In this document: positions 20,253-29,042 of the stretch, in pieces | How positions within the stretch are numbered: the stretch's first letter is position 1 | How the letters are laid out: every line of letters starts with the position of its first letter | From: Betaproteobacteria bacterium | GTDB taxonomy: Bacteria; Pseudomonadota; Gammaproteobacteria; Burkholderiales; Burkholderiaceae_C | Assembly: GCA_025356445.1 (NCBI GenBank) | Contig: JANXSZ010000023.1 | Location: forward strand, 1-64,000 | Direction of reading: 5' to 3' | Length of the DNA stretch: 64,000 bases | The notes under the pieces: generated by a model | Seen by the model: only the letters and a program-made list of their open reading frames with translations | The model's database searches: none | What the model was told of the DNA's origin: nothing | Program-made: the position numbers and the translations under genes

Positions 20253-21173
20253 ATGCTGAATATGCGTACCCCATTAAGCCACTCCCGCGCTGTCTTATTG
20301 ATGGTGTGCGTCACCCTGATGTGGTCCATCGCCGGTGTCGTCACCCGTCACTTGGAGCAAGCCCGCAGTTTCGAAATCACCTTCTGGCGCAGCTTCTTCA
20401 CGGTGCTGTCGCTGGTGGTGATTTTGCCGTTATGGCGCGGTGCTCATGTGTTTAAAACCTTGCCTTGGCGCAGTAGCGTGTTCTGGCTCTCCGGTCTGTG
20501 CTGGAGTGTGATGTTCACGGCCTTCATGCTGGCACTGGCGCTTACCAGTGTGGCCAACGTGCTGGTCACGATGTCAGTTGGGCCGCTGCTGACAGCTTTG
20601 TTTTCCCGCATTTTTATTGGCCATCGCCTTGCACCACGCACCTGGGTGGCGATTGGCGTAGCGGGGTTTGGCATTGCGTATATGCAAGCTGCCAATCTGA
20701 ATTTAGCGAATACGCAGGCTGCTGAAGGGGCATGGGTGGGCTTCCTGGTGGCGGCTTGTGTACCGATTGCTGGGGCTTTGCAATGGACGTTGATGCAACA
20801 CAGTCAAAAATCTGGCCAGCAGGCGGTCAAGCTGGATTTAGTGCCTTGTGTGTTGGTGGGCGCTGTCTTTTCTACCTTAGTTACGCTGCCTTTGGCATTT
20901 CCTTTTCAGGCCACTGCCCATGATGTGGGTCTGTTGGCCTTGCTGGGTTTGGTTCAATTGGCTGTGCCCTGTGTGCTGTCGGTGCTGTGTGCTACTGTGC
21001 TGAAAGCGCCTGAGTTGTCTTTGCTGCAATTGCTGGAAGTGATTTTCGGTATTTTGCTGGTGTGGATCGGTGCTGGGGAAGCTCCTGGTGCTACGGTGTT
21101 GACAGGTGGCGCGCTGGTCATTGGTGCCTTGGTGACAAATGAAGTTTTGGCTTGGAGACTTAAAAATGGCTGA
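20253..21173 (+). CDS. DMT superfamily transporter (EamA domains)
   Basis: 306 residues with about ten hydrophobic segments in two EamA repeats: the first from AVLLMVCVTLMWSIAGVVTR to GVAGFGIAYMQAA, the second from GAWVGFLVAACVPIAGALQW to the C terminus. EamA proteins are inner membrane exporters of amino acids, nucleotides or other small metabolites; the substrate cannot be predicted here. Its last codons overlap the start of the next gene by 8 bases, so the two are probably translated together. Confidence 0.9.
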   Translation: MLNMRTPLSHSRAVLLMVCVTLMWSIAGVVTRHLEQARSFEITFWRSFFTVLSLVVILPLWRGAHVFKTLPWRSSVFWLSGLCWSVMFTAFMLALALTSVANVLVTMSVGPLLTALFSRIFIGHRLAPRTWVAIGVAGFGIAYMQAANLNLANTQAAEGAWVGFLVAACVPIAGALQWTLMQHSQKSGQQAVKLDLVPCVLVGAVFSTLVTLPLAFPFQATAHDVGLLALLGLVQLAVPCVLSVLCATVLKAPELSLLQLLEVIFGILLVWIGAGEAPGATVLTGGALVIGALVTNEVLAWRLKNG

Positions 21174-22320
21174 TGCCCTGAATACGGTAATGATGGAAGT
21201 CCAAGGGCGTATGGGCTTGGTGACGCTGAACCGACCTAAAGCCCTGAACGCTTTGAGTCTGGACATGGTGCGTCAGCTGACTGCCGGTTTGCTGGCGTGG
21301 CGGGATGATCCCCAAGTTCTTGCCGTTGCTGTTCGTGGCATGGGCAAAGGTGGTGATAGCGATCCTGCGGGGCAGCCTTTCGATGCATTTTGTGCCGGGG
21401 GTGATATCCGCTTTTTTCACCAGGCAGCGCTTGCAGGCGATCCGGCACTGGAGGATTTCTTCACTGAGGAATACACCCTCAACCACCTGATTCATACCTA
21501 CCCCAAGCCGTTCATGGCAGTGATGGATGGCATTGTGATGGGCGGAGGCATGGGCATTGCGCAAGGGGCTAGCTTGCGCATCGTGACCGAGCGCACCAAG
21601 ATGGCGATGCCTGAGACGAACATTGGTTTGTTCCCTGATGTGGGGGGCGGCTATTTTCTAAGCCGTGCGCCCGGCCGAATTGGCGAGTACCTGGGTCTTA
21701 CAGGCAGCGTTATTACGGGGCGCCAGGCGGTGGCCTGGGGCTTGGCCGATGGCTACGTCGAATCTCAGCAGTTGGCCAATATCTGGGCCAAGATCGCCAG
21801 TTCACCGTTTGAAACGGGTGACGCCGCCGAGCACTGGTTTGCTACACAATTCATAGCTGATCATGCCCGCAAGCCAAGCGCAAGAGGGCAAATTGATGCT
21901 GTTTTTGGGCTGGACACCGTTTCAGCGATGCTGCAAGCGCTGGACGCGATAGCCGCGCAAACTGACGAGGGCTTGGCCACCAGCTGCACCGGCCCAACTT
22001 GGGCATGTGCGACGGCCAGCGTGCTGCGCCAACGCAGTCCGTTGATGCTGCATGTGGTGCTGGAGCATATCCGTCGTGCCCGCCACATGGGTTTGGCTGA
22101 TGATTTGCGCATGGAGCGTGGCATCGTGCGCCACTGCTTTCACCATCGTCCCGGCGTAGCCAGTGAGACGGTGGAGGGCATCCGTGCACTTGCGGTGGAC
22201 AAAGACCACACGCCCAAGTGGAATCCAGCGCAGATCGAGGCGGTAACACCCGAGATGGTGGCCCCGTTTTTTAACAGCCCTTGGCCTGCGCACGCACACC
22301 CGTTGCGCCATCTGGGCTAA
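21166..22320 (+). CDS. Enoyl-CoA hydratase/isomerase family protein, 3-hydroxyisobutyryl-CoA hydrolase-like
   Basis: 384 residues from ATG 21166, preceded by GGAGAC. The crotonase fold is clear: FDAFCAGGDIRFFHQ (first oxyanion loop), MDGIVMGGGMGIAQGAS (second) and PETNIGLFPDVGGGYFLSR. Length and the long C-terminal half fit the HIBCH branch, which hydrolyses 3-hydroxyisobutyryl-CoA in valine breakdown; other crotonase activities are not excluded. The stretch ATQFIADHARKPSARGQIDA is encoded by a 60-bp repeat-like sequence (21841-21900), which may be an insertion. A strong terminator follows. Confidence 0.88.
   Translation: MADALNTVMMEVQGRMGLVTLNRPKALNALSLDMVRQLTAGLLAWRDDPQVLAVAVRGMGKGGDSDPAGQPFDAFCAGGDIRFFHQAALAGDPALEDFFTEEYTLNHLIHTYPKPFMAVMDGIVMGGGMGIAQGASLRIVTERTKMAMPETNIGLFPDVGGGYFLSRAPGRIGEYLGLTGSVITGRQAVAWGLADGYVESQQLANIWAKIASSPFETGDAAEHWFATQFIADHARKPSARGQIDAVFGLDTVSAMLQALDAIAAQTDEGLATSCTGPTWACATASVLRQRSPLMLHVVLEHIRRARHMGLADDLRMERGIVRHCFHHRPGVASETVEGIRALAVDKDHTPKWNPAQIEAVTPEMVAPFFNSPWPAHAHPLRHLG
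21841..21900. repeat. Repeat-family copy inside the hydratase gene
   Basis: GCTACACAATTCATAGCTG, then AAGCCAAGCGCAAGAGG and CAAATTGATGCT, follow the layout of the longer family copies: AT-rich core, GCGC-containing middle, AT-rich end. It is read through in frame for 20 codons. Confidence 0.5.
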
Positions 22321-22356
22321 GTACAAACGTCCTCAGTTCAACGTCAAAGAAACGTG

Positions 22357-22393
22357 AAAAAGCGAGCGATGGATGGTCATCGCTCGCTTTTTT
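22357..22393 (+). terminator. Strong Rho-independent terminator
   Basis: AAAGCGAGCGATG and CATCGCTCGCTTT form a perfect 13-bp stem with a 6-base loop and six T. It closes the DMT/hydratase transcript 37 bp after the stop codon. Because the stem is symmetric with A-rich and T-rich flanks it may also stop transcription from the minus-strand side. Confidence 0.9.
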
Positions 22394-22395
22394 CG

Positions 22396-22435
22396 CTTAT
22401 GCCTCCCGTCAAGAGGGCTTGGCAGGTGGCATAAG
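22396..22435. repeat. Second inverted repeat before the BON gene stop
   Basis: CTTATGCC (22396-22403) pairs with GGCATAAG (22428-22435) around a 24-base loop that holds a CCTC/GAGG inner stem. It lies 11 bp beyond the end of the minus-strand BON gene. It may be part of that gene's 3' end; it has no T-run. Confidence 0.4.
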
Positions 22436-22446
22436 GCAGCTTGAGG

Positions 22447-22761
22447 TTAAGGACGAACGACGATGTCGTTCTTCACCATCTTCACGTTTTTCACGTTACG
22501 GGCGATGTTTTCAGCTTGGTTTTTCTCTGCCATGGATTTGGCAAAACCCGACAGTTGGACGGTGCCATTGAGTGTTTCAACGCTGATGGACGATGCTGAA
22601 ACGGTCTTGTCTTCAATGAATTTGGCTTTCACGGTGGTGGTGATGCCGGTGTCATCGACGTAAGCGCCCGTGGTTTCCTGGCCACGGCCAACAGCGCAAC
22701 CGCTGGCGATGAGGGTGATACTAACCAGAGCGGCGATGGAGAGTGAGCGGGCAAATTTCAT
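22447..22761 (-). CDS. BON domain lipoprotein
   Basis: 104 residues from the ATG at 22761 with AAAGGAAA before it. A lipoprotein signal peptide (MKFARSLSIAALVSITLIAS then Gly-Cys) is followed by one BON domain (GITTTVKAKFIEDKTVSASS, LNGTVQLSGFA, ARNVKNVKMVKNDIVVRP). BON proteins such as OsmY and DolP bind phospholipid at the envelope and are often stress-induced. First member (3'-most) of a group of small envelope genes on this strand. Confidence 0.9.
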   Translation of the reverse strand: MKFARSLSIAALVSITLIASGCAVGRGQETTGAYVDDTGITTTVKAKFIEDKTVSASSISVETLNGTVQLSGFAKSMAEKNQAENIARNVKNVKMVKNDIVVRP

Positions 22762-22902
22762 AGTTTTTCCTTTGGGGTGAATCAAAAATGGTGCAAATTG
22801 TCAAAAAAGGGCGAACGGCGGCACCACGCCGAACATCCTTCGGGGATTTTTAAAAATCAGGGGAGAAAAACGGAAAGCAGTGAGAGAAAACTGCCTGTCA
22901 GA

Positions 22903-23370
22903 TCACGGCGGTCGGCGGGTGTCCGGGTCCGTGCTGTTGAAGTCGTTGTCTATGTTGGGGGACAGCATGGACAAGAAAAAATTGGGCAACTGAGGCGATT
23001 TCAAAGTCGCGGCCACTACGCTGCCCACTGACACCAGTCGCCAGGGCCGTAAGAGCACCGTCGCCACACCTACGCCAGCCGCAATGCCCACCAGCTTCAT
23101 GGGATGTTCTCGTGCGTACTGGCCCAGCACGGGGCGGGCAATGTCCAAGGCCACGTTCACCGGGTGGTGGTGCCACCAGGTACGCATCGCGTGCTTGACG
23201 ACGCGCCACGTGCCGTCTGCGGCGCTGTGGTGCCGTGCCGCGTCTTCAACGTCGTGAGCCTCTTCGGCATAGGCGTCTTGCGCTGCACGTTTGTCGCGCG
23301 TCATATGCCTGACCATGGCTTTGCGGCTGATGGCCAAGCGCTCTTGCGGTGTAGGCATAGGGGTGGCCAT
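22903..23370 (-). CDS. Small basic membrane-associated protein of unknown function
   Basis: 155 residues; I do not recognise a named domain. The N-terminal half is charged (EERLAISRKAMVRHM-like, with a DAARHH stretch and WWHHHP), the middle has a hydrophobic segment MKLVGIAAGVGVATVLL (about residues 91-107), and the tail is polar. The gene ends the set holin-like, YqjD-like, DUF1328 and starts 3 bp after the holin-like gene, so it is probably cotranscribed and possibly the YqjK-like partner by position. Confidence 0.75.
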   Translation of the reverse strand: MATPMPTPQERLAISRKAMVRHMTRDKRAAQDAYAEEAHDVEDAARHHSAADGTWRVVKHAMRTWWHHHPVNVALDIARPVLGQYAREHPMKLVGIAAGVGVATVLLRPWRLVSVGSVVAATLKSPQLPNFFLSMLSPNIDNDFNSTDPDTRRPP

Positions 23371-23373
23371 GGC

Positions 23374-23739
23374 TTAACGCACCATGCGCAGTGCGCGGGT
23401 GTCGCTGTCGATCTGGGCGTTCAGTTCAGGGAAGCGCTCACGGCTCAAAGGCTTGCGGGCTGCCATGAATGCCATCAGCGTCAGCAGCAGTGCAAAACCA
23501 GGCACTGCTACCAGCACCCAATGGAACTGGTTGTGCATCACGCCGAACATCAGTGCGGTACCTGCCAACCCTAAAAACACCCCGCCTGCCAGCAGCGTTA
23601 GCAGCCAGGCGACGGTACGTGTCAGCAGTTCAGCACCCGCGCTGGACGCTTCTTGTCGGAACAACGCGGCATAGGCCGAGAGGTGGTCAACGACCAGATC
23701 AGGGCGTTGAATCAGCGTTGAAAAAAGAGGGTGCAGCAT
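23374..23739 (-). CDS. Phage holin family / YqjE-like membrane protein
   Basis: 121 residues with two hydrophobic helices (TVAWLLTLLAGGVFLGLAGT and WVLVAVPGFALLLTLMAFMA) between a helical N terminus (DHLSAYAALFRQEASSAG) and a charged tail. This is the pattern of YqjE/holin-X family proteins, which in spite of the name are chromosomal membrane proteins. In E. coli yqjE is next to yqjD; here the YqjD-like gene is just upstream. Confidence 0.82.
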   Translation of the reverse strand: MLHPLFSTLIQRPDLVVDHLSAYAALFRQEASSAGAELLTRTVAWLLTLLAGGVFLGLAGTALMFGVMHNQFHWVLVAVPGFALLLTLMAFMAARKPLSRERFPELNAQIDSDTRALRMVR

Positions 23740-23796
23740 GGGGCTTGAGTAGTTGGTGGCGTCAGAGCGGTGTTTATCTTTGCTGTGGCCGTGCTT

Positions 23797-24198
23797 TTAA
23801 TAGCGATTACGGTTGCGGTTGCGTGACGCAGAAACTGCCAATGCGACCGCTGCGCCGACAGCAGCTGCTATCAAAATAGAACGCACTGGCTGCTCGGAGA
23901 CATAACGGGTGGTGACGCCAGCGGCACGGGTCAGCGATTGTTGGGCACGGTCTTTGGCTTCAGACGCCAGATCCAAACTTTGGCGGGCCAGGTGCTGGGC
24001 CTTTTCTGCCAGCATTTCTACCATGGGGTCCACGCGACCACGCAGGTTACGCACGTTCAGCTCGGCTTTGTCGAGGGCGTCATTGGCGTGGTCACGGGTT
24101 GCGGCTACGGCGCTGCTGGCGGAGTCAAATGCACCGTCAGCGGCATTGTGGATAGCGTTGGCGGTGTCACGCACGGTGTTGGTGGCAAATGAATTCAT
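23797..24198 (-). CDS. ElaB/YqjD/DUF883 family membrane-anchored protein
   Basis: 133 residues from ATG 24198. A long amphipathic Ala-rich helix (about 5-95) is followed by a C-terminal hydrophobic anchor SILIAAAVGAAVALAVSA and a short basic tail RNRNRNRY. YqjD-type proteins are stationary-phase inner membrane proteins that bind ribosomes in E. coli. The codons for RSILIAAA coincide with a repeat-family sequence (23861-23886). Confidence 0.88.
   Translation of the reverse strand: MNSFATNTVRDTANAIHNAADGAFDSASSAVAATRDHANDALDKAELNVRNLRGRVDPMVEMLAEKAQHLARQSLDLASEAKDRAQQSLTRAAGVTTRYVSEQPVRSILIAAAVGAAVALAVSASRNRNRNRY
23861..23886. repeat. Repeat-family copy inside the YqjD-like gene
   Basis: GCTGCTATCAAAATAGAACGC matches the GCTATCAAAATAGGAGC core with one or two differences. 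On the coding strand it encodes the start of the C-terminal membrane anchor, so it may be a chance use of Ile/Leu codons or a domesticated copy. Confidence 0.45.
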
Positions 24199-24271
24199 GG
24201 TGTTCCCTTGGGTTGATGGAGTTGGGTAATCGACTATCGGCAATCAGTGACGGGTAAGCTTCGCGTCAATG

Positions 24272-24436
24272 TTATTTTCTCTTAAGCATTCCTACGAGAA
24301 AGCCAACTATGGCCATGGCTGCAAAAATCATGAAAAGAATTTTGGCAATGTCTGCCGCACCTGCCGCGATACCACCAAAACCGAATACGGCGGCGATCAA
24401 CGCGATCACCATAAAAACCACAGAATAATGCAGCAT
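24272..24436 (-). CDS. DUF1328 (YtjA-like) small membrane protein
   Basis: 54 residues. Two ATGs are adjacent (24439 and 24436); the second has better spacing (6 bases) from AAGGAG. The protein is almost entirely two hydrophobic helices: [20 protein letters not shown] and [17 protein letters not shown]. This family is common next to other stress-related membrane genes. The function is unknown. Confidence 0.88.
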   Translation of the reverse strand: MLHYSVVFMVIALIAAVFGFGGIAAGAADIAKILFMIFAAMAIVGFLVGMLKRK

Positions 24437-24657
24437 CATCGACTCCTTGTTCATGTGTTAACTGAGGGCACCGCGTTTGCAGCGCCTAGAGTCAAGGTTA
24501 AGCGGGGAGCCCACTTTGGCGCATCGGTCAGTGGCGTGAGGCGGTGTCAGCAGGTACAGCAAGGCGGTGTAGGAGGGGTCTGACATGGCTGGTTTTCAGG
24601 GTTTCAACGCTAACTTTGGCTCTGGCGTTGACACCGCTTGCAGGCGGGCCACGGTAC

Positions 24658-26010
24658 TCAATTCATGTTCAACCCGTTTTTGGGCAGTACCGCATGAATT
24701 TGCGTGCCATTTCCCAAGCTGCTGGTCACCGTTAGCCGCCCGCCTGCGGCCTCTACCCGGTGGCGCATGCCCCGCAGGCCATGGCTGGTGGTACCGATGC
24801 TGTCGGTTTTGAAGCCACGCCCATCATCTTTCACCTCAATGGAGACGGTGCTGTCAAAGTTGTGCAGGCTGATGACGGCCTGGCGGGCTTCTGCGTATTT
24901 GCCCATGTTGGTGAGTGACTCTTGCACCAGCCGGTATACCGTCAGCTGTGCTGACCCGCCCAGTTCCACGCTTTCCAGGTCGGTGTGGATGGTGAGGCCC
25001 GAGCGCTCCTCAAACTCTCGCGCCAAAATTTCCAGCGACGCTACCAGCCCGAGGTGTGACAGCGACGAGGGCCGCAGATCTTCCACAATGCGGCGCTTGA
25101 GTGCGATGCCGCTGTTCAGTGTGGTGGTCATGTGCTCCAGCCGCTCCGTGACTTCGGGCGAGCTGCCCGCCAAACGGGCTTTGATGCGTGCTACATCCAG
25201 CTTGGCAGCTGTCAGTAAGGCACCCAGTTCATCGTGCAGCTCACGCGCCAGATGGCCGCGTTCGTCTTCACGTACGTTTTGCAAGTGGGTGGCCAAATCA
25301 GCCAGGGTAGCGGTGCGCTCACGCACCTGGGTTTCCAGCAAATCGCGTTCGCGTTGCAGCGACTCTTGTTCACGTTTGCCCGATGCCAGAAGTGCCTTGG
25401 TTTGCAGCAGGTACATATAAAACGCCAGCAAACCTGCCAGTGCCATCAGCCCCACACCGATGCGCGAGAGTTGCAGTGTTTTTTCGATTTGGTGTTGCCC
25501 CAGCGCCATTTTTTCAACACTGATGGCGGCCAGCTTGGCCGCTTGCTCTCGGATGGCATCCATGTGCTCTTTGCCCACATTGGTGGTCAGCACAAACTTC
25601 CAGGCGTCCTCTTTGCCGTCCTTGCGCATGCGCACCGTCAATGCCAACTCCGCCAGTTTGCTGGCCGCATGTTGGGCCAGCAGACTGAAGGGGATGAGCT
25701 GGTCCGGGTAAGGCGCATAGAGCTGGCGCATCCGGCCAAAATCTTGCGGAATGCTTTGGGTGGCGTTAATGTACGGGTCAAGGTACTGTGCATCGCCCGT
25801 CAGCAGGTAGCCACGTTGGCCCGTTTCAGCGTCCAGCATGTGCTGCAGCAGTGTATTGATGGCCCCACGCGACTGCTGACCCTCTTCAATTTTGGTTGCA
25901 GCGGTGGTTGAATCGCGGTAGCTGGCTTCGTTGATAAACATCAAAATGACGGTCGCAAGCACAGCCAACGGCATACTTATGGCAATGGTTGGGATAGATA
26001 GTTTTTTCAA
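24658..26010 (-). CDS. CHASE3-domain sensor histidine kinase (NarL-system type)
   Basis: 450 residues. Membrane helix 1 (about 8-27), a periplasmic CHASE3 sensor domain (GAINTLLQHMLDAETGQRGYLLTGDAQYLDP), helix 2 (GVGLMALAGLLAFYMYLL), coiled coil, then a HisKA_3 dimerisation domain with phosphoacceptor His259 in ARELHDELGALL, and an HATPase_c domain with DDGRGF and GLRGMRHRVEAAGG. It should phosphorylate a LuxR-type regulator; the gene at 26111, divergent and 100 bp away, is the obvious partner. The signal is unknown. Confidence 0.92.
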   Translation of the reverse strand: MKKLSIPTIAISMPLAVLATVILMFINEASYRDSTTAATKIEEGQQSRGAINTLLQHMLDAETGQRGYLLTGDAQYLDPYINATQSIPQDFGRMRQLYAPYPDQLIPFSLLAQHAASKLAELALTVRMRKDGKEDAWKFVLTTNVGKEHMDAIREQAAKLAAISVEKMALGQHQIEKTLQLSRIGVGLMALAGLLAFYMYLLQTKALLASGKREQESLQRERDLLETQVRERTATLADLATHLQNVREDERGHLARELHDELGALLTAAKLDVARIKARLAGSSPEVTERLEHMTTTLNSGIALKRRIVEDLRPSSLSHLGLVASLEILAREFEERSGLTIHTDLESVELGGSAQLTVYRLVQESLTNMGKYAEARQAVISLHNFDSTVSIEVKDDGRGFKTDSIGTTSHGLRGMRHRVEAAGGRLTVTSSLGNGTQIHAVLPKNGLNMN

Positions 26011-26110
26011 GGCACGCTGCCCTCGTTAGTTCGGTGAATAATCCGCCCATCAGGGACGGTGTGTTTTAACGGCTTGTCAAAAAGCACGCTGACCCAAGAG
26101 GAAGACTGCA

Positions 26111-26743
26111 TTGATAAACATTGGAATTGTGGACGACCATGCCATCGTGCGTTCAGGGCTTAAACAGTTCTTTTCGGACTTCGTCGATTTGCGCGTGATG
26201 GGCGAGGCCGCCAGCGGCCGCGAGGCGATTGACCTGGTACGTACCGTTGAGCTTGATGTGCTGGTGATGGACTTGTCCATGCCCGGCCAAAGTGGTATTG
26301 ACGCTCTGGCCATGATCCGTGCCAAAGCGCCTGATGTGGGCATTCTCATTTTGAGTGGCTATCCTGAAGCGCATTACGCCGTTAATTTGATTCGCCAAGG
26401 GGCCAGCGGTTACCTTAACAAAGCCTGTGAACCCACCGAAATCGTCGAAGCCATTCGCGTGATCGCTCTCGGCAAGCACTATATTTCCCCCGCTGTGGCC
26501 GAGCTTTTGGCTCAGCAGCTGAACCGCCCGCAAGATGTGGCTCCGCACCAGCAACTGTCAGAGCGTGAATTCCAAGTGTTTCTGAAACTGGCCAAGGGTG
26601 AAGCTGCAGGCGATATTGCCACGGCTTTATCACTTAGCGTCAAAACCGTCAGCACCTACCGCACCCGCGTGATGGAAAAAATGAATTTGGCGTCAAACAG
26701 CGATTTGACTTACTACGCACTTAAAAATCAGCTGATTGACTGA
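26111..26743 (+). CDS. LuxR/NarL-family response regulator
   Basis: 210 residues from a TTG start (GAGGAAG upstream). Receiver domain with phosphoacceptor Asp54 in VLVMDLSMPG and Lys in GYLNKACEP, then a LuxR helix-turn-helix (LSEREFQVFLKLAKGEAAGD, SVKTVSTYRTRVMEKM). A DNA-binding regulator, presumably controlled by the divergent CHASE3 kinase. The neighbouring small envelope genes are candidate targets by position only. Confidence 0.92.
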   Translation: MINIGIVDDHAIVRSGLKQFFSDFVDLRVMGEAASGREAIDLVRTVELDVLVMDLSMPGQSGIDALAMIRAKAPDVGILILSGYPEAHYAVNLIRQGASGYLNKACEPTEIVEAIRVIALGKHYISPAVAELLAQQLNRPQDVAPHQQLSEREFQVFLKLAKGEAAGDIATALSLSVKTVSTYRTRVMEKMNLASNSDLTYYALKNQLID

Positions 26744-26745
26744 AC

Positions 26746-27144
26746 TCAGGGCACAGGGGGCGCAGCGTTCAGTGTGGTGCAGTGCTGCAAGCAAAATGCC
26801 ACCAGCGCATCAATCTCATTGGACTTGTCATACACCGCGTCCACACCCAGCTTGGTACAGCGCGCGCGCACGTCGGCTGTGGCGTAATTGGTCAACACCA
26901 CCACCTTTTGCAGTGGGTTACGGTCTTTGCAAGCCGCCACCACGCCCAAGCCACTGCCTTGTTTCAAAAACAAATCCACAATGGCCAAATCCCAGATCGA
27001 GGTTGGGTTGGTCAGCCAGGCTTTGCCGTCGATTTCGGTTTCTGAGGTGCCGATGGCCTCGATACCGACGAGTTCTTCCAGCGTCGCAATCAGATTTTCC
27101 CGAATGGTCGCGTTGTCTTCAACGATGTAAGTTTTAAGTTTCAC
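26746..27144 (-). CDS. Single-domain response regulator (receiver only)
   Basis: 132 residues from a GTG start at 27144; the ribosome site is weak. The protein is one receiver domain: YIVEDNATIRENL, phosphoacceptor Asp57 in LAIVDLFLKQGSG, VVVLTNYAT and the conserved Lys in AVYDKSNE. No output domain follows. It is convergent with the LuxR regulator (2-bp gap), so kinase, LuxR regulator and this receiver form a three-gene group. It could act as a phosphate sink or a protein-binding output. Confidence 0.85.
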   Translation of the reverse strand: MKLKTYIVEDNATIRENLIATLEELVGIEAIGTSETEIDGKAWLTNPTSIWDLAIVDLFLKQGSGLGVVAACKDRNPLQKVVVLTNYATADVRARCTKLGVDAVYDKSNEIDALVAFCLQHCTTLNAAPPVP

Positions 27145-27304
27145 TGCAAGCGTCCCAGCGGCGTGCAGTTGAAGGGTTGGAGTGTCACTTGGTGCCTGTT
27201 CAGCGAGGATAAAACCCTGCCCTTTGAATGTACTTTGACTTTTGCTCCGCGCTGGCAGGATGCCGTGGTCAATCTGTGTCGGACTAGGCCTACACAAGGT
27301 GGTT

Positions 27305-28015
27305 TCAAACTCGCTCGAACACCACATCCCACACGCCGTGCCCGAGCTTGATGCCCCGATTTTCAAACTTGGTCAAAGGCCGGTAGGCCGGTTGCGCGGC
27401 ATAGCCATCCGCGCTGGTGGCGGTATTGCGCAGCAAGGGCTCAGCGCTCAGCACCTCCAGCATTTGCTCCGCATAGGGCTGCCAGTCGGTAGCGCAGTGC
27501 AGGTAGCCACCGGGCTTCAGGCGGGCCGCCAGTTTGGCGACGAGGGGCGGCTGCACCAAGCGGCGTTTGTTGTGGCGGGCTTTGTGCCACGGGTCGGGGA
27601 AGAAAATATGCACACCGTCAATGCTTTGCAGCGGCAGCATGTGGTCGATCACCTCCACCGCATCGTGTTGCAGGATGCGAATGTTGCCCAAACCCTGCTC
27701 GTCAATGCGCTTGAGCAAGGCACCCACACCAGGGGGATGAACCTCGCAGCACAAGAAGTTTTTTTCAGGCATCAGCGTTGCGATATGCGCGGTGGCTTCA
27801 CCCATTCCGAAGCCAATTTCAAGCACAGTGCTTGCCTGGCGGGCATAAGTTGCTGCCAAATCAATAGCAGATTCGGTATAAGACAGGATGAAGCGTGGGC
27901 CCAAATCGGCAAGCGCCTTGGTTTGGCCGGTGGTGGTGCGCCCGGTGCGCAGCACGTAGCTGCGTTGGGGGCGACGAATCGGCTCTGGAGTGGGGGCTGG
28001 GGTGGGGGTGTTCAC
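27305..28015 (-). CDS. trmB: tRNA (guanosine(46)-N7)-methyltransferase TrmB
   Basis: 236 residues from the GTG at 28015; a longer open frame upstream overlaps htpX and is unlikely. SAM-binding motif [12 protein letters not shown], then [15 protein letters not shown], the family signature [16 protein letters not shown], and a C-terminal TKFENRG motif. It methylates G46 of tRNAs. The segment ESAIDLAAT is encoded by a repeat-like sequence (27852-27870). Confidence 0.94.
   Translation of the reverse strand: MNTPTPAPTPEPIRRPQRSYVLRTGRTTTGQTKALADLGPRFILSYTESAIDLAATYARQASTVLEIGFGMGEATAHIATLMPEKNFLCCEVHPPGVGALLKRIDEQGLGNIRILQHDAVEVIDHMLPLQSIDGVHIFFPDPWHKARHNKRRLVQPPLVAKLAARLKPGGYLHCATDWQPYAEQMLEVLSAEPLLRNTATSADGYAAQPAYRPLTKFENRGIKLGHGVWDVVFERV
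27852..27870. repeat. Repeat-family copy inside trmB
   Basis: On the coding strand CTGCTATTGATTTGGCAGC matches CAGCTATTGATTTAATAGC of the intergenic copy at 4979 in 15 of 19 positions. It is read in frame as SAIDLAA. Confidence 0.45.
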
Positions 28016-28067
28016 GGAGCGAGATTGTAGGTGTTGCCCCAAAGACCTCTGCCTGCGTCTTTCTTGC

Positions 28068-28943
28068 CTACACGCTGCTGGCTTGCAGCGCCGCAATCCG
28101 CGCTTCAATCGGGGGATGCGTGCTGAAAAGTTTGCCCATTCCGCCAGCAATGCCCATGGCTGCTACGCTTTGGGGCAGGGCACCGGTGTGCAGTCCACCC
28201 AAACGGGCCAAGGCGTTCACCATCGGTTGCTTGCGGCCCATGAGCTGCGCAGCACCCGCGTCAGCCCGAAACTCGCGGTGGCGGCTGAACCAGGCCACCA
28301 CCATGTGCGCTGCAAAGCCCAGCACGATATCAAGCACCAAGGTCGTCACCATGTAACCGATGCCAGGGCCGCTGCTGTTTTCATCGCTCTTGCGCAAAAA
28401 GCTGTCCACGGCGTAGCCGATCACCCGGCTCAGAAACACCACAAAGGTGTTCATCACGCCCTGAATCAGCGTCATGGTGACCATGTCACCGTTGGCAATG
28501 TGGGCCACCTCATGGCCGAGCACAGCTTCGATTTCTTCGCGCGTCATGCCTTGCAGCAAGCCCGTGGAGACGGCCACCAGCGCCGAGTTTTTGAACGCAC
28601 CGGTGGCGAAGGCGTTGGGTTCGCCGTCAAAAATACCGACTTCGGGCATCCCAATACCGGCTTTTTCGGACAGGTGGCGCACCGTGTCCACGATCCAAGC
28701 CTCATCGGCATTGCCGGGCTGCGCAATCACCCGCACCCCGGAAGTCCATTTGGCCATAGGTTTGCTAATGAGCAGCGAGATCAGGGCACCGCCAAAACCC
28801 ATTACAAGCGCAAAGCCCAGCAAAGCGCCCAAATTGAGGCCACTGCTGGTCAGGTAGCGGTTGACGCCCAGCAGGCTGGCGACAAGACCCAGCACGGCGA
28901 CCACCGCGACGTTGGTCAAGACGAATAACAGGATGCGTTTCAT
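28068..28943 (-). CDS. htpX: Membrane zinc protease HtpX
   Basis: 291 residues. Two N-terminal helices ([20 protein letters not shown] and [20 protein letters not shown]), the M48 zinc motif HEVAH (His144 to His148) in [13 protein letters not shown], two further helices, and the conserved tail [14 protein letters not shown]. HtpX degrades misfolded inner membrane proteins together with FtsH. It is divergent from nhaR, with a perfect inverted repeat between them. Confidence 0.96.
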   Translation of the reverse strand: MKRILLFVLTNVAVVAVLGLVASLLGVNRYLTSSGLNLGALLGFALVMGFGGALISLLISKPMAKWTSGVRVIAQPGNADEAWIVDTVRHLSEKAGIGMPEVGIFDGEPNAFATGAFKNSALVAVSTGLLQGMTREEIEAVLGHEVAHIANGDMVTMTLIQGVMNTFVVFLSRVIGYAVDSFLRKSDENSSGPGIGYMVTTLVLDIVLGFAAHMVVAWFSRHREFRADAGAAQLMGRKQPMVNALARLGGLHTGALPQSVAAMGIAGGMGKLFSTHPPIEARIAALQASSV

Positions 28944-29042
28944 ACGGGGCTTTCAAAAAGTAAAGCAAGAACTGAAGGGTTAAGCCGCGTGACAATAGCA
29001 CCCTTAATGCCTTTTTAAAAGCAGATAATTGTTGTTGATTAC

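Noticed and set aside
23374-23739. Holin annotation as a sign of a prophage
   Set aside because: The family name is misleading; the neighbours are chromosomal stress genes and there is no lysis, integrase or structural phage gene.
24585-24812. Small plus-strand open frame with an AGGAGGGG ribosome-like site (75 codons)
   Set aside because: The ribosome site is good, but two thirds of the frame is antisense to the kinase ATPase domain and the protein (Cys/Trp/Arg-rich) looks like a shadow. Not excluded as a leader peptide, but unsupported.
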